39,544 nucleotides of DNA, taken from the NCBI GenBank assembly GCA_003427395.1, contig BFEA01000051.1:3769091-3808634 (forward strand), given 5' to 3'. A program made the translations under genes and the position numbers. Below, piece by piece: positions 19,517 to 28,188 of this stretch; the stretch's first letter is position 1, and each line of letters opens with the position of its first letter. Under the pieces are notes generated by a model. It was not told where the DNA came from. It made no database searches and saw only the letters and a program-made list of their open reading frames with translations. This DNA comes from Chara braunii (lineage: Eukaryota; Streptophyta; Charophyceae; Charales; Characeae).

Positions 19517-19560
19517 TGTTTCCGCGCACAGAGTTTCACCGACTCATCAGGACGTGGAGA
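19517..19560 (-). pseudogene. decayed second hammerhead ribozyme copy
   Basis: The minus strand keeps CUGAUGAGUCGGUGAAACU, identical to the intact copy through stem II 5' strand and loop. The stem II 3' strand has changed to CUGUGCGCG before GAAAC, so stem II cannot form. Stem I and the cleavage site cannot be reconstructed. It lies 2.2 kb from the intact copy in the same orientation. Confidence 0.7.
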
Positions 19561-19616
19561 AACACGATCGTGGGATTTTGTCAGTCTGTTGACGTCATCT
19601 TCATCATCATCTGCTC

Positions 19617-19658
19617 AAGGATGACACGCACAAACCGTGAGAAATGGGCCAAATTTTC
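19617..19658 (+). ncRNA. U6 snRNA 3'-end fragment
   Basis: AAGGATGACACGCACAAACC-GTGAGAAATGGGCCAAATTTT follows the U6 3' end with two small changes. No 5' half is attached. It lies 57 bp downstream of the decayed hammerhead. Confidence 0.8.
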
Positions 19659-19662
19659 AAGA

Positions 19663-19684
19663 GAGAGAGAGAGAGAGAGAGAGA
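19663..19684. repeat. GA microsatellite
   Basis: About eleven GA units followed by A-rich sequence. Confidence 0.95.
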
Positions 19685-19796
19685 AGGGCGCAAAAAAAAA
19701 AGAAAAAAAAGAAAAAAAAAAGATCAAGCTATGAATCGTCAATGAAACGATTCGTAGCTCTCGCTAGATATTTGTTTTTTGTTTTTTTTTGCTCCC

Positions 19797-19818
19797 TTAA
19801 AAATTTGGTCCATTTCGC
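19797..19818 (-). ncRNA. short U6 3'-terminal fragment, inverted
   Basis: The minus strand reads GCGAAATGGACCAAATTTTT, matching the last 20 or so bases of U6 including the U-tract. It faces the plus-strand fragment 140 bp to its left. Confidence 0.55.
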
Positions 19819-20058
19819 ATGGTGGAGGGAGAAGGTCGACGATTTTTTTTTTTTTTATTTTTTTTATTTTTTTTTTTGGTGACCCCACTCAGACCAAGGC
19901 GTTGTTCCGCGCGAGACGTCTCGTCAGGTCGAAGGAGGGAAAAAGTTGAAAAAACAAATAAACAAATACATAAGTAAATAAATAAATAAATGAACCCTCA
20001 AAGAAACATCGGTCGTCGTCCACGTTCACCATCTCTCCTTCCCGCGGAGGTTGACATG

Positions 20059-20220
20059 GCTACCGTCTTCACCCGAATAGAACGCCCCGAAGCTATAGCT
20101 GTATTTAGTACAACTTTCAGCCCACATACAGCGACAATTCCAATACAGCCATAGCTGTATTTAGTGCAACTTTCAGCCCACATACAGCGACAATCACCAG
20201 GCGTTCTATCCGAGTCAAAG
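20059..20220. mobile_element. MITE related to the CTACCGTCTTC family, with internal duplication
   Basis: CTACCGTCTTCACCCGAATA-GAACGCC at the left and GGCGTTCTATCCGAGTCAAAG at the right are imperfect inverted ends. The interior holds a ~46-bp direct duplication (TAGCTGTATTTAGTRCAACT...CAGCGACAAT at 20094 and 20148). Confidence 0.7.
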
Positions 20221-20236
20221 ACATTCACTTTGACGT

Positions 20237-20513
20237 CTACCAACGGGTTGGTACACCCGTGAACTGTTGAAATATGAATCCGTGAACTGTTGAAATATGA
20301 ATCAGGTCCTTGGGGACATCCGTCAAAATTGGAACGATACCACAAATAGATCGGAGCAAGTTCTTAATTAAAAAAATAAATAAATAAATAAATAAAAATT
20401 GGAGCGATACAGCGAAAAGATTAGCATCTTTGTTAACAAAAAAAAGAAAAAAGAAAAGATTAGCATGGCCCCTGCGCTTTCAAGGATGACACGCATAAAT
20501 CGAAATAATCCAG
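20237..20513 (+). pseudogene. tRNA-like head plus broken, partly duplicated U6 snRNA
   Basis: GGGTTGGTACACCCGTGAAC (about 20243) resembles the A-box head of the repeats at 36-38 kb. A 22-bp direct repeat (CCGTGAACTGTTGAAATATGAATC-like) follows. U6 homology then comes in three pieces: the 5' stem-loop to GGAACGATAC (20306-20340), the middle AAAATTGGAGCGATACAGCG...TTAGCAT (20396-20427), and the middle to 3' end GATTAGCATGGCCCCTGCGC...ATCGAAATAATCC (20457-20513). TTAGCAT is present twice because the middle is duplicated around an A-rich insertion. Not functional. Confidence 0.8.
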
Positions 20514-20850
20514 ATGCAATCAGCTGAAAACAAACGAAAAATAAAAATAAAAAAAAATGGCGCCCGTACGACGAACACCGATCTTGCGACATCTGACAAA
20601 CACACAATCAAACACTAAGGATTCGTACAAACACGACCGCTTTCTTAAATGTACCTACCTGTAATTACGACCAGATCCTGGATGCACAAAGCAAACGATG
20701 TTTTCTTTTTTTTTTTCTTTTCAAAAAAAAGCACACGATGTAGAAAGCACACGCAATTACTGGATGCATCGGACCAGAATCATATCTAGAGCTCAGCCCC
20801 CAAAACGAAGCCGTACGAGTATGCCATGTTGCCTTTCATCAAGACTTAAG

Positions 20851-20970
20851 TCAAACTCACACCAATTCGATTTCTATAAAGCATCTGCACGTGATTCCAG
20901 TCAGATTCATCCTCATCGGGCCGTAATGGTAGTCAGACACATTTAGGCAAGTGCTAGTGTGAGCATGCCC
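20851..20970. mobile_element. degenerate GGGCATACTC-family MITE
   Basis: GATTCCAGTCAGATTCATCC and GTAGTCAGACACATTTAGGCA lead to GAGCATGCCC at 20961-20970, in the same order as 15199-15320. The left end is eroded. Confidence 0.65.
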
Positions 20971-21229
20971 CTATATGCTATTCAACACAGTTCCGCCCCC
21001 CGCACCCCTCACCCCTCACCCCTCGACACTCAGATCATCACACAAGGGCACTCACCGTGGATTTCGAAGCGGAAGCAACATACAAGTGTTTGAACATGAA
21101 AAAAAAAAAAAAAAAAAAAAAACATGAGAGTATCATTCAAGGCAAATCCTCACTCGCCCTTGTGATAATCTCCGATCCCTTAATACATCCTCAGGGGCTG
21201 TCGTTAAGCACAAAACCGCCCGCTCGCGC

Positions 21230-21333
21230 GACGAACATCTACAAGAGCTCGGATATGGCTGACGGGGTGCAGTCACCTCTCTCTCTCTCTCTCGAGGAAC
21301 ATCTACAAGAGCTCGGATATGGCCGGCGGGGTG

Positions 21334-21382
<49 letters not shown>
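21230..21382. repeat. 64-bp direct duplication ending in CT microsatellites
   Basis: GAGGAACATCTACAAGAGCT-CGGATATGGC...GGGGTGCAGTC occurs at 21230 and 21294, each followed by CT dinucleotides, the second tract about 40 bases long. Confidence 0.9.
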
Positions 21383-21388
<6 letters not shown>

Positions 21389-21463
21389 ATCTGTGTGTGT
21401 GTGTATCTGTCTATATATTGATCGATCGATCGCGCGAGCAAAATACCTTCTTGACTTGGTGCT

Positions 21464-21480
21464 CCTAAACCCTAAACCCT
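21464..21480. repeat. short telomere-like run
   Basis: CCTAAACCCTAAACCCT is just over two units of the plant-type TTTAGGG repeat. It is too short to be a telomere and may be chance. Confidence 0.35.
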
Positions 21481-21864
21481 CACTCGAGGGAGTCGCAGCA
21501 TTCACGTCTTTTGGCGGGACATCTCCGGCAACAGCTTTGTTTCCCTTTTGGCGCGCTGGATCCGCAGTGGGCGGTGGCTCAGCGAACCATGGTGAGCGCA
21601 CTGAGAGGCGTATACTGCCGGCCCGTTTTGTTTTTATTTTTGTTGTCGTTGTTGACTGCGTGCATACGCGCCGTAGTCCTCCCTGCAGGATACTGCCGTC
21701 GACGAGCTACCGCCCGCGCGGTAGCTGGTCGACAGCAGCTCACAGCCAGGATGGCTGCGTATACATGGATGGGTTTTGTCGTGTAGTGCGGGGTTTCTAT
21801 TTGGGGAATGATGTGGGAGGTCTAACTGGGTGTATATGGCCGCGTTGCACACATGAATAATCCA

Positions 21865-22168
21865 GCGGCCTAGCTCAGTTGGTAAGGCACGCAAGTGGCA
21901 TTCAGGAGGGCTTGGGTTCAATCTCCATTGGCCTCATGTTACCTTCCCGGGCAAGCTTGACGCCCACCACCTAGAGATATGCCCTTGGTCCCCCAGTGGC
22001 ATTGATGTTCATAGGGGGAGGGGGACGGGCGGGAGGCACAGCGACCAGCCCATCGAAGAAGCTCGGTCCTGACTCCTGATGCTACCGGTGCAGCTCCCGC
22101 TTGTTCCCTTGTTGGAGGCTTTATGGCCGCTACGGGGTTCCCTGTAATACTATAGCGAAAATAAAAAA
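21865..22168 (+). mobile_element. tRNA-derived SINE
   Basis: The head has a good RNA polymerase III A box (TAGCTCAGTTGGTAAGG, 21871-21887) and B box (GGGTTCAATCTCC, about 21914) with tRNA-like spacing. The acceptor arms pair poorly, so it is not a tRNA gene. A ~200-bp unrelated body follows, and an A-rich tail (AAAATAAAAAA) closes it near 22168. Target duplications are not clear. Confidence 0.72.
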
Positions 22169-22188
22169 GGCCTGAAAGGCCGTCCTGT

Positions 22189-22545
22189 CACGATACCTCA
22201 CCAAACGACGGGTCAAGATTCGTCAAGAATAAAGTAAAGTAAAATAAAAAATAAAAATAAAAAAGGTATAGGTCGCCAATTGGAAACCGACCCGTCGTTT
22301 GGTGAGGTATCGTGTCGGCGGTCGTGGGAAACGGTGGTGCGGTCTTTTGGTGAAGTGCCTATCTCACCAAACGACCGGTCCGGTCGGTCGTTTGGTGAGG
22401 CAACGTGTCGGCGGTCGTGGGAAACGGTGGTGCGGGGTGGTGCGGTCTTCCGGTGAAGTGCGTACGTTACCAAACGACCGGTCGGTCGTTTGGTGAGGTA
22501 ACGTGTCGGCGGTCGTGAGAAACGGTGGTGCGGTCTTCCGGTAAG
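22189..22545. repeat. tandem array of near-perfect palindromes (CACCAAACGACCGG)
   Basis: Three inverted repeats occur in succession. First, a perfect 26-bp pair beginning CACGATACCTCACC (22189-22214 with 22289-22314). Second, CTCACCAAACGACCG with seven-base loop (22363-22399). Third, CCAAACGACCG with two-base loop and a broken outer extension (22470-22493). Each is followed by GTGTCGGCGGTCGTGRGAAACGGTGGTGCGG and TCTTCCGGTGAAGTGC-like sequence, giving about 110-120 bp periods. No long frame. Confidence 0.85.
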
Positions 22546-22674
22546 TGTGGGCGGCTGGAGGTCGCAGCCCGGTTTCCTATATAGGAAAGTAAGGAAACGT
22601 TTGTTGTTTGTTATCTGGCCGTTCGTTAAATAGGGATATCAACTATGTCTTTCCATTTGCAGGTCTCATTTTGC

Positions 22675-22770
22675 CGGTGGGGGTGGGGGGAATTCAATTG
22701 AGGCTAGAATCTGCTAGATGTTCGGGGGTGGACGAGTTGCGGTTAGATACATGTGGGTGTCGTTTTTTTT
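22675..22770. repeat. isolated copy of the TTCGGGGGTGGACRGAGTTG repeat
   Basis: GATGTTCGGGGGTGGACGAG-TTGCGGTTAGATACATG and the preceding GTGGGGG...GAGGCTAGA match the array at 24515-24770. The hAT-like element is inserted just after it. Confidence 0.7.
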
Positions 22771-22797
22771 TTTTTTCTTCGGGAAAGTGTGTCGACT

Positions 22798-23628
22798 CAG
22801 GGTAACCGGCGTTCGGGACGGGCCGAACGCCCGAACGTANNNNNNNNNNNNNNNNNNNNNNNNNNNNNNNNNNNNNNNNNNNNNNNNNNNNNNNNNNNNN
22901 NNNNNNNNNNNNNNNNNNNNNNNNNNNNNNNNNNNNNNNNNNNNNNNNNNNNNNNNNNNNNNNNNNNNNNNNNNNNNNNNNNNNNNNNNNNNNNNNNNNN
23001 NNNNNNNNNNNNNNNNNNNNNNNNNNNNNNNNNNNNNNNNNNNNNNNNNNNNNNNNNNNNNNNNNNNNNNNNNNNNNNNNNNNNNNNNNNNNNNNNNNNN
23101 NNNNNNNNNNNNNNNNNNNNNNNNNNNNNNNNNNNNNNNNNNNNNNNNNNNNNNNNNNNNNNNNNNNNNNNNNNNNNNNNNNNNNNNNNNNNNNNNNNNN
23201 NNNNNNNNNNNNNNNNNNNNNNNNNNNNNNNNNNNNNNNNNNNNNNNNNNNNNNNNNNNNNNNNNNNNNNNNNNNNNNNNNNNNNNNNNNNNNNNNNNNN
23301 NNNNNNNNNNNNNNNNNNNNNNNNNNNNNNNNNNNNNNNNNNNNNNNNNNNNNNNNNNNNNNNNNNNCACGTTTTGACACCGCCATCTTTGGCGATTTTT
23401 AATTCTTATTTGGCTAAGCCAAATGACTTGAAAATTTATAGGCATGTACCTCACGTCATAGAGAACTCATAAAAAACAATTCAGAAAACAAAAATTATTT
23501 TTAGACCCCGAAATATTTTTTGGCGGGGGCCGAACGCCATCGGGTTTCGGGCCCCGTACGGGACCCCGAACGCCCGAACGTACGGAGGTCCGCCCGGGGG
23601 CCTCCGTACGTACGGGCTGGTAACCCTG
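22798..23628. mobile_element. hAT-like non-autonomous element with 8-bp target duplication
   Basis: The left end CAGGGTAACCGGC (22798) and right end, minus strand CAGGGTTACCAGC (to 23628), are terminal inverted repeats starting CAGGG as is usual for hAT. They are flanked by an exact 8-bp direct repeat TGTCGACT (22790-22797 and 23629-23636), the hAT target-duplication length. The visible interior is GC-rich with CCGAACGCCCGAACGTA at both sides and several small palindromes. 528 bases are unknown, so a short coding remnant cannot be excluded. Confidence 0.82.
22840..23367. other. assembly gap (528 N)
   Basis: Unsequenced, inside the hAT-like element. The GC-rich repeated flanks probably caused the break. 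Confidence 0.99.
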
Positions 23629-23799
23629 TGTCGACTTATGATTCAGCAAAACATTGAACTGAGGCCGGGGACCTCACAATTCAACCTGGGGGTATCGTCA
23701 GAACCAACTGGAAACCGGGTCCAGCGTCCCATTCCTGCCTCCACTAACTTCCCAAGAGCTTCAACATTAAGCAAAAAAAAAAAAAAACATGGGGAGGGG

Positions 23800-23990
23800 G
23801 CCTGCATAATCTTAAAAAGATTATTACAGAAGTCTCTACCAGCCTACCCCTCCTTTATGTGGCAACGAATTCCAACACTTCAACTCTGGCCCCTTTCTAA
23901 TGTAGGAAATCCTTGGTGAGGCCCAATTGCCCTGGATGATCTAACTGTATCTTTTGATTACTCTGTGCCCAGGTGTGCAGAAACCAAGGT
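23800..23990 (+). pseudogene. possible eroded LINE RT motif-C fragment
   Basis: The plus frame reads TLQLWPLSNVGNPW, stop, GPIALDDLTVSFDYS. In order and spacing this resembles GLKLSPALEW...GGAIADDLTVACDNS around motif C of the ORF2 remnant at 5707-8805. Only a few residues agree and the frame is broken, so chance is possible. Confidence 0.25.
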
Positions 23991-24514
23991 CTGCCTTTGC
24001 CCTGTCTTCCTGAGCACTCTTTCCACTCAGTGAGGATCCTCAGTCTTAGTTCGCTGCGAATTTGCCCTTCTGACATTTGGGAGCCTTACCCAGCGTTCGT
24101 TTACAGGTCGTCCTACCCCGGCCTTACCTGCGAGTAGCTCATCTACCATGTCCTCTCAGTTACTCCCTTCCTTCATCTTTATCCCCACTCCTTCTGGAGT
24201 CTATCGACGACTCTTGATTATGCTCACAACTCCATCCCTAACCATGGGCCTACAACTAACTTCTCCTCATCTGTGACTTTCGTCAGTTGGTTGTCGATTG
24301 CCCAGGTCTTTCGAAACCACCACTTTCCTACCCTTTTCGGTTTGGTCTTTGACCATACTTTGAATTTTTTTCCGCCTGCCAGTGTTCTGTCATAAAAAGG
24401 GCATCGTCTCTTTCTTCCCAGATTACTTCCATGATAATCCCTCTGCAGGTTTGGGCTACATAACCCCACGCATTCCCATAGCTCTTCCACGTTTTCGTTT
24501 TTTTACTTTTTTGG
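23991..24514. other. unassigned sequence
   Basis: Contains an 89-codon minus-strand frame (24490-24224) rich in Lys and Trp that I do not recognise. It may be decayed retroelement sequence continuing from 23800. Confidence 0.35.
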
Positions 24515-24770
24515 TTTTGTATGTTCGGGGGTGGACAGAGTTGCAGTTAGATGTATGTACGTTTTGTTTCTGTTCTTTTCCTTTTTGTTTTAGAGCTGCA
24601 ACATTGAGCGTGGGGGAAATTGAGTTGAGGCTAGATGTCTGGGGGTGGATGGAGTTGTGGTTAGATGCATGTAGGTTTCGTTTTTTTTTTTTTTTTTACC
24701 TTTTTTTTTCGTATGTTTGGGGGTGGACAAAGTTGCGGTTACTCGGTGCATGTAGATTTTGTTTCTGCTT
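24515..24770. repeat. ~90-110-bp tandem repeat, three units
   Basis: GGGGGTGGACAGAGTTGCAG, then TTAGATGYATGTAGRTTTYG and a T-rich tract, occurs near 24523, 24640 and 24716. A fourth copy stands alone at 22675-22770. Confidence 0.8.
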
Positions 24771-24929
24771 TTTGGCTCCTTTTGTTTTGTATTTATTATT
24801 GCACAGGGCCCATGCAAGTCTTGTTTCGCCTGTGCTCAGTGTCGTGGTGCCTGCTTCGGCGATACGTCTGCCGTCCTAACTGTGCCCCCATACCCAGCGT
24901 GGTATCAGTATATCAATGACGTCTATTGC

Positions 24930-25640
24930 ACTGCAAAAACAAGAATGAATCTTCCCAAACAACATGAAAATGTACGTCGCCATAATTTCTTTCTTTGGTG
25001 CACGTCGTGAGTAGTGGAGTCAAGCCCCATTTCGGGTCCGGTCCATTTCTTGTGAGGAATGGCCAACAGTGCAACTGGGGCCGTGTCCCACTGTCTTACC
25101 GTATAGTTGTTGTTTTCGGTAATGTGTGACATGGGCGAGTGCGAGCGTTCATCAATAGATTTCGGGATCGACGGCCTTGTCTTAGTCCGCAAGATTTGAT
25201 GATGGGGGCGGTATATGTACATATAATGCCGCTGTGTCATTGGATGTTTGAGGTCTCCGCGTTTTCCGCGTCGTATACGTAGCTACCCATTTTGGAGCTT
25301 GGTAGGTAAGAACACGGAAAGACGACTGGAATGGGAAGGGCGGGCCTAGTTGTCTTGTGCACTGTGGCTGACACTCATCACTACGATTTGCAGTTTGTCT
25401 GTCAACTGTAACTGCACATTGAGAGGACATCATTGTCAGCAATATTGTTTGCAGTATACTGAATCAGGATGTAACCACTGTCTATTTACAGTTGCTCGTT
25501 AATAGGTCTCACTGCACTACTTTCCATATGCATGAAATGCAATTAAAAAAAAAAACGAAAATTAAAAAATGGCAGTGTAACTTCCCATGTTCTAGCGGAA
25601 GATTTTGTCTCATTTTTTGCACTTTTGGGCCGCTCGCATT
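24930..25640. other. mostly unassigned; fragments of the 18208-type foldback
   Basis: GAATGAATCTTCCC (about 24943), GTGCACGTCGTGAGTAGTGGAG (about 24999), TCACTGCACTACTTTCC (about 25510) and minus-strand TGCAAAAAATGAGAC...AATCTTCCGCTA (25597-25625) are scattered pieces of the inner foldback at 18378-18490. GGGGCCGTGTCCCACTG at 25076 resembles a lone TIR of the 10790 family. Confidence 0.4.
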
Positions 25641-26507
25641 GCAGGGATGCTTTTGCTTTTATGGACAGTCATTTCAGTGGGGTATATGTCTTGTGGGGTC
25701 GTCAATTTTTTTTTATCCTTGCGATTTATTGGCGAGGGGCCTAGCTGTTCCTGGCAACAAGTTTAACTCTGCCTTACAATTTATTGGTGTAGGTCTTGAA
25801 GATTGATTGTGGGAGACCCTTTTTCATGTTTATAGCACCCAAGTGACGTGCTTCGGCCGAGCTCGAACTGCGGTCTGTATTTTCACAGTCTATGTGCTAG
25901 TCTGGCTTAGGGAATCGATACTTCGAGTGCACAGCCCTCGGTGTTCAAACTTGGACCTGGCTTTTATTTCCTGTGTACACGTGGATGGGTATATTTATCA
26001 GGTAGGTCATCCACTAATCATCGTCATGGGTTAGACACTACAACAGATTCGACTGTATGTCTACCTATATGTAGTTCGACCGTATGTCTACCTATGTGCA
26101 CTTTGTGATTAATCTATTTCGTTATCTGCTTACCCTGCACGTGTAATTGTCTTCTTTGTGTGTCATGTTTTTTTGTCGTTTGTGCATGTGGAGAGTATTG
26201 GAGCGATGTCATATGTGAATGCGAGCGAAGGGTTCTACACGTAGTTTGTCTTGTCTGTGTGTCGTGCATGTATTGCATGGTTCGCGCGGTTTGTAATTCG
26301 CGTTCTCTGCTCCATTGCAGGGCGCCTGTTTTGTTTTTTTACGTGTTTACTTCTCGAGTGTCGAGTATTTCATTGCACCTTCCTAACACACTCACATATG
26401 CACGTGACCCCTCCATGTCTGTCTGTGCTTCATCTGTATGGTTAATGTATGAGATAGTTGACGATGGTGACAATTCTTGTCGGTTTTCTCGTTTTACTAC
26501 CATCTAG
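25641..26507. other. unassigned sequence
   Basis: No gene recognised. A short duplication, TCGACYGTATGTCTACCTAT, lies at 26049 and 26077. Cys-rich frames here have no recognisable family. Confidence 0.4.
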
Positions 26508-26603
26508 TATGACAGTTTACTTCTGTTTCAGCCCATTAACTATGTTACATATATTATCTTGTATGACAGTTTACTTTTGTTTCAGCCCATTAAACATGTT
26601 ACA

Positions 26604-26639
<36 letters not shown>

Positions 26640-26760
26640 TACGCGTGGGTTTTTTTTTTTTTTTTTTTCCCTTCCTTTTTTTTTTTTTTTTTTTTTTCGT
26701 TCTTACTTTTTTCCTCTGGGTATCTATGGCGCTATCACGGAATCAACCTTTTTTTTTTTT
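26508..26760. repeat. 54-bp tandem duplication running into poly(T)
   Basis: TATGACAGTTTACTTCTGTTTCAGCCCATTAA-type sequence occurs at 26508 and 26562. Three long T tracts follow (about 26608-26638, 26650-26668, 26678-26698) and another near 26749. Confidence 0.9.
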
Positions 26761-26784
26761 CCTTTCGCTTTGTGACAACCACTT

Positions 26785-26818
26785 ATGCAATCGTTAGCCA
26801 CGGTTCAAATCCCGTCTA
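26785..26818 (+). ncRNA. tRNA 3'-half-like B box
   Basis: GTTAGCCACGGTTCAAATCC contains a good polymerase III B box (GGTTCAAATCC), but no A box at the right distance is visible. Probably a tRNA or SINE fragment. Confidence 0.3.
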
Positions 26819-27127
26819 ATCTGTATTCGGACATTCGATTAAAAAAATCAATTGTATTCAAACTCGAAAATTTTATGAAAAATATAATCCTGACAGCATG
26901 ATACTCCCTCCTTTAAGCATGCAGGCATCATAGAATAATATATTATCATTACCAAAGCCAAGGACTAGGTACCCATGATCATCAAAAGTGCAATTCTAGT
27001 TGTTCCCATCGGCGACCCCCAATGCGGCAACCATCCGTGTACTAGTTAACTGCTCCTGCATATCCGTTTTTTCGTCTTCCGATTCTAGAACGACTCTATA
27101 ATTTTTTTACGAGTGTACTTTATTCAA
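26819..27127. other. unassigned AT-rich sequence
   Basis: No repeat or gene recognised. Confidence 0.4.
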
Positions 27128-27236
27128 CCTTACCTCCCCCGAATACAAAGTAGGTCATCATAGCTGAATTTGGGTTATCTTTCAATCTGAATACAACTAT
27201 AATGACCGTACTTTATATTCGGGGGAAGAAGGTAGA
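27128..27236. mobile_element. MITE, CTTCCCCCGAATACAA family
   Basis: CCTTACCTCCCCCGAATACA at the left and the inverted right end (minus strand CTACCTTCTTCCCCCGAATA, to 27235) are terminal repeats. The interior CATAGCTGAATTTGGGTTAT matches the 15955-16069 copy. Confidence 0.82.
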
Positions 27237-28170
27237 GTAGTGCAGCGAGGCCCAAAGGCTACAACCACTATTTTCTTTGTTGTTTCTGTCGCAAGTTGTG
27301 ACATTGGAAGGAGAGCTGGTACTATCGCCCTGGTTGAGTCCAGAAGGGAGGGACAAAAAAACACTCCAGTGACATTATCAAGGAGTCGGCTGAGAGTCTC
27401 ACATTGGACAATGAGGATTTGGGTTTGGGAATGGGCAGGATTGGAAGTGCTTTAAGTGAGAAGGGGTCTGTTTTGATTCGATTTGACTGGTCATTGGTTC
27501 ATTTGGTTTTGTTCTAAGAAAAGTTGCAGGTCTGGATATAAGGTTTTGGGCAAGGCAAGAGGGGGTTGTAGGTAGAAGAGTAGGAAGGGGGAATATCTCA
27601 ATAGTGCGGTTTGAGTATTGGGAGGGATGAAAGAGATGGAGGGTTTGAGAGTGTGTGGGAGGTATGGGAGAAGCTTGTTCTTTTCAGTCTCGATCAGGTC
27701 CGCAGGAGGACCAGTGCTATCCCATTGGTAGGAAGCAAAGAGGAGATAGACGAAAAATTGACTCGTGAAAGACTCGAGAGGTCAGTTGACCCTGTGTGGG
27801 GTCTAGACAAGGTCGGACGGATGTAGAGTGATGTAGTAGGTGTAGGGTAATATAGTAGATGAGAGCGGTCGGGGATATCAGTAAAGGGAGAGGGTAACAG
27901 AGGAAGGGTTTTGGAGTGGTGTTTATCACAGCGGTAGGAATTGGGTCTCTTCTTCCAAAAACCCCCAACCACAGAGAGAAGTAGTAGCGAGTGTCTTTCT
28001 ACTAGGTCCAAGATGTGTCTCGTAAAAAGTAAACTGGGTAATGCTCCCAACATGGGCCTTGTTGTAGGGACTGCCCCCCCCCCCTCTATTCCTTCAATGA
28101 GTAATGAATGCAGTTTAAAAAAAAATAAGAATGAAAGGACGTTGGGATGACCCATGCACTCCATTTGGAT
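27237..28170 (+). other. possible decayed LINE tail region
   Basis: The 17-mer ACTGGGTAATGCTCCCA (28033-28049), preceded by AAAAGTA, is shared with the LINE 3' UTR at 9129-9145. A short A run near 28117 could be the remnant of its tail. Upstream frames (acidic, broken) are not recognisable. Confidence 0.3.
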
Positions 28171-28188
28171 TCAACGATTCATTACGAA

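Noticed and set aside
19896-19937. Third hammerhead-like core (CUGACGAGACGUCUC...GGAAC) on the minus strand
   Set aside because: It matches CUGANGA, but GAAA is GAAC and no proper stem II, I or III can be drawn. At most a very decayed relative.
21464-21480. Interstitial telomere site
   Set aside because: Only about two TTTAGGG-type units; expected by chance in a genome of this kind.
21865-21936. Functional tRNA gene
   Set aside because: A and B boxes are good, but the acceptor arms do not pair properly and a SINE-like body with A-rich tail follows.
22714-23472. Long open frames spanning the N gap
   Set aside because: They consist of unknown residues across 528 N and have no support.
24224-24490. 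89-codon minus-strand open frame (MEELWECVGLCSPNL...)
   Set aside because: It looks protein-like in composition but matches no family I recognise, and it lies in sequence where the opposite strand may be an eroded LINE. Not enough for a gene call.
26458-26819. Poly-phenylalanine membrane-like proteins
   Set aside because: Artefacts of reading poly(T) tracts.
27694-28164. 156-codon minus-strand open frame
   Set aside because: Low-complexity Leu/Ser/Pro/Thr content, homopolymer tracts inside and no recognisable domain. Probably a chance frame.
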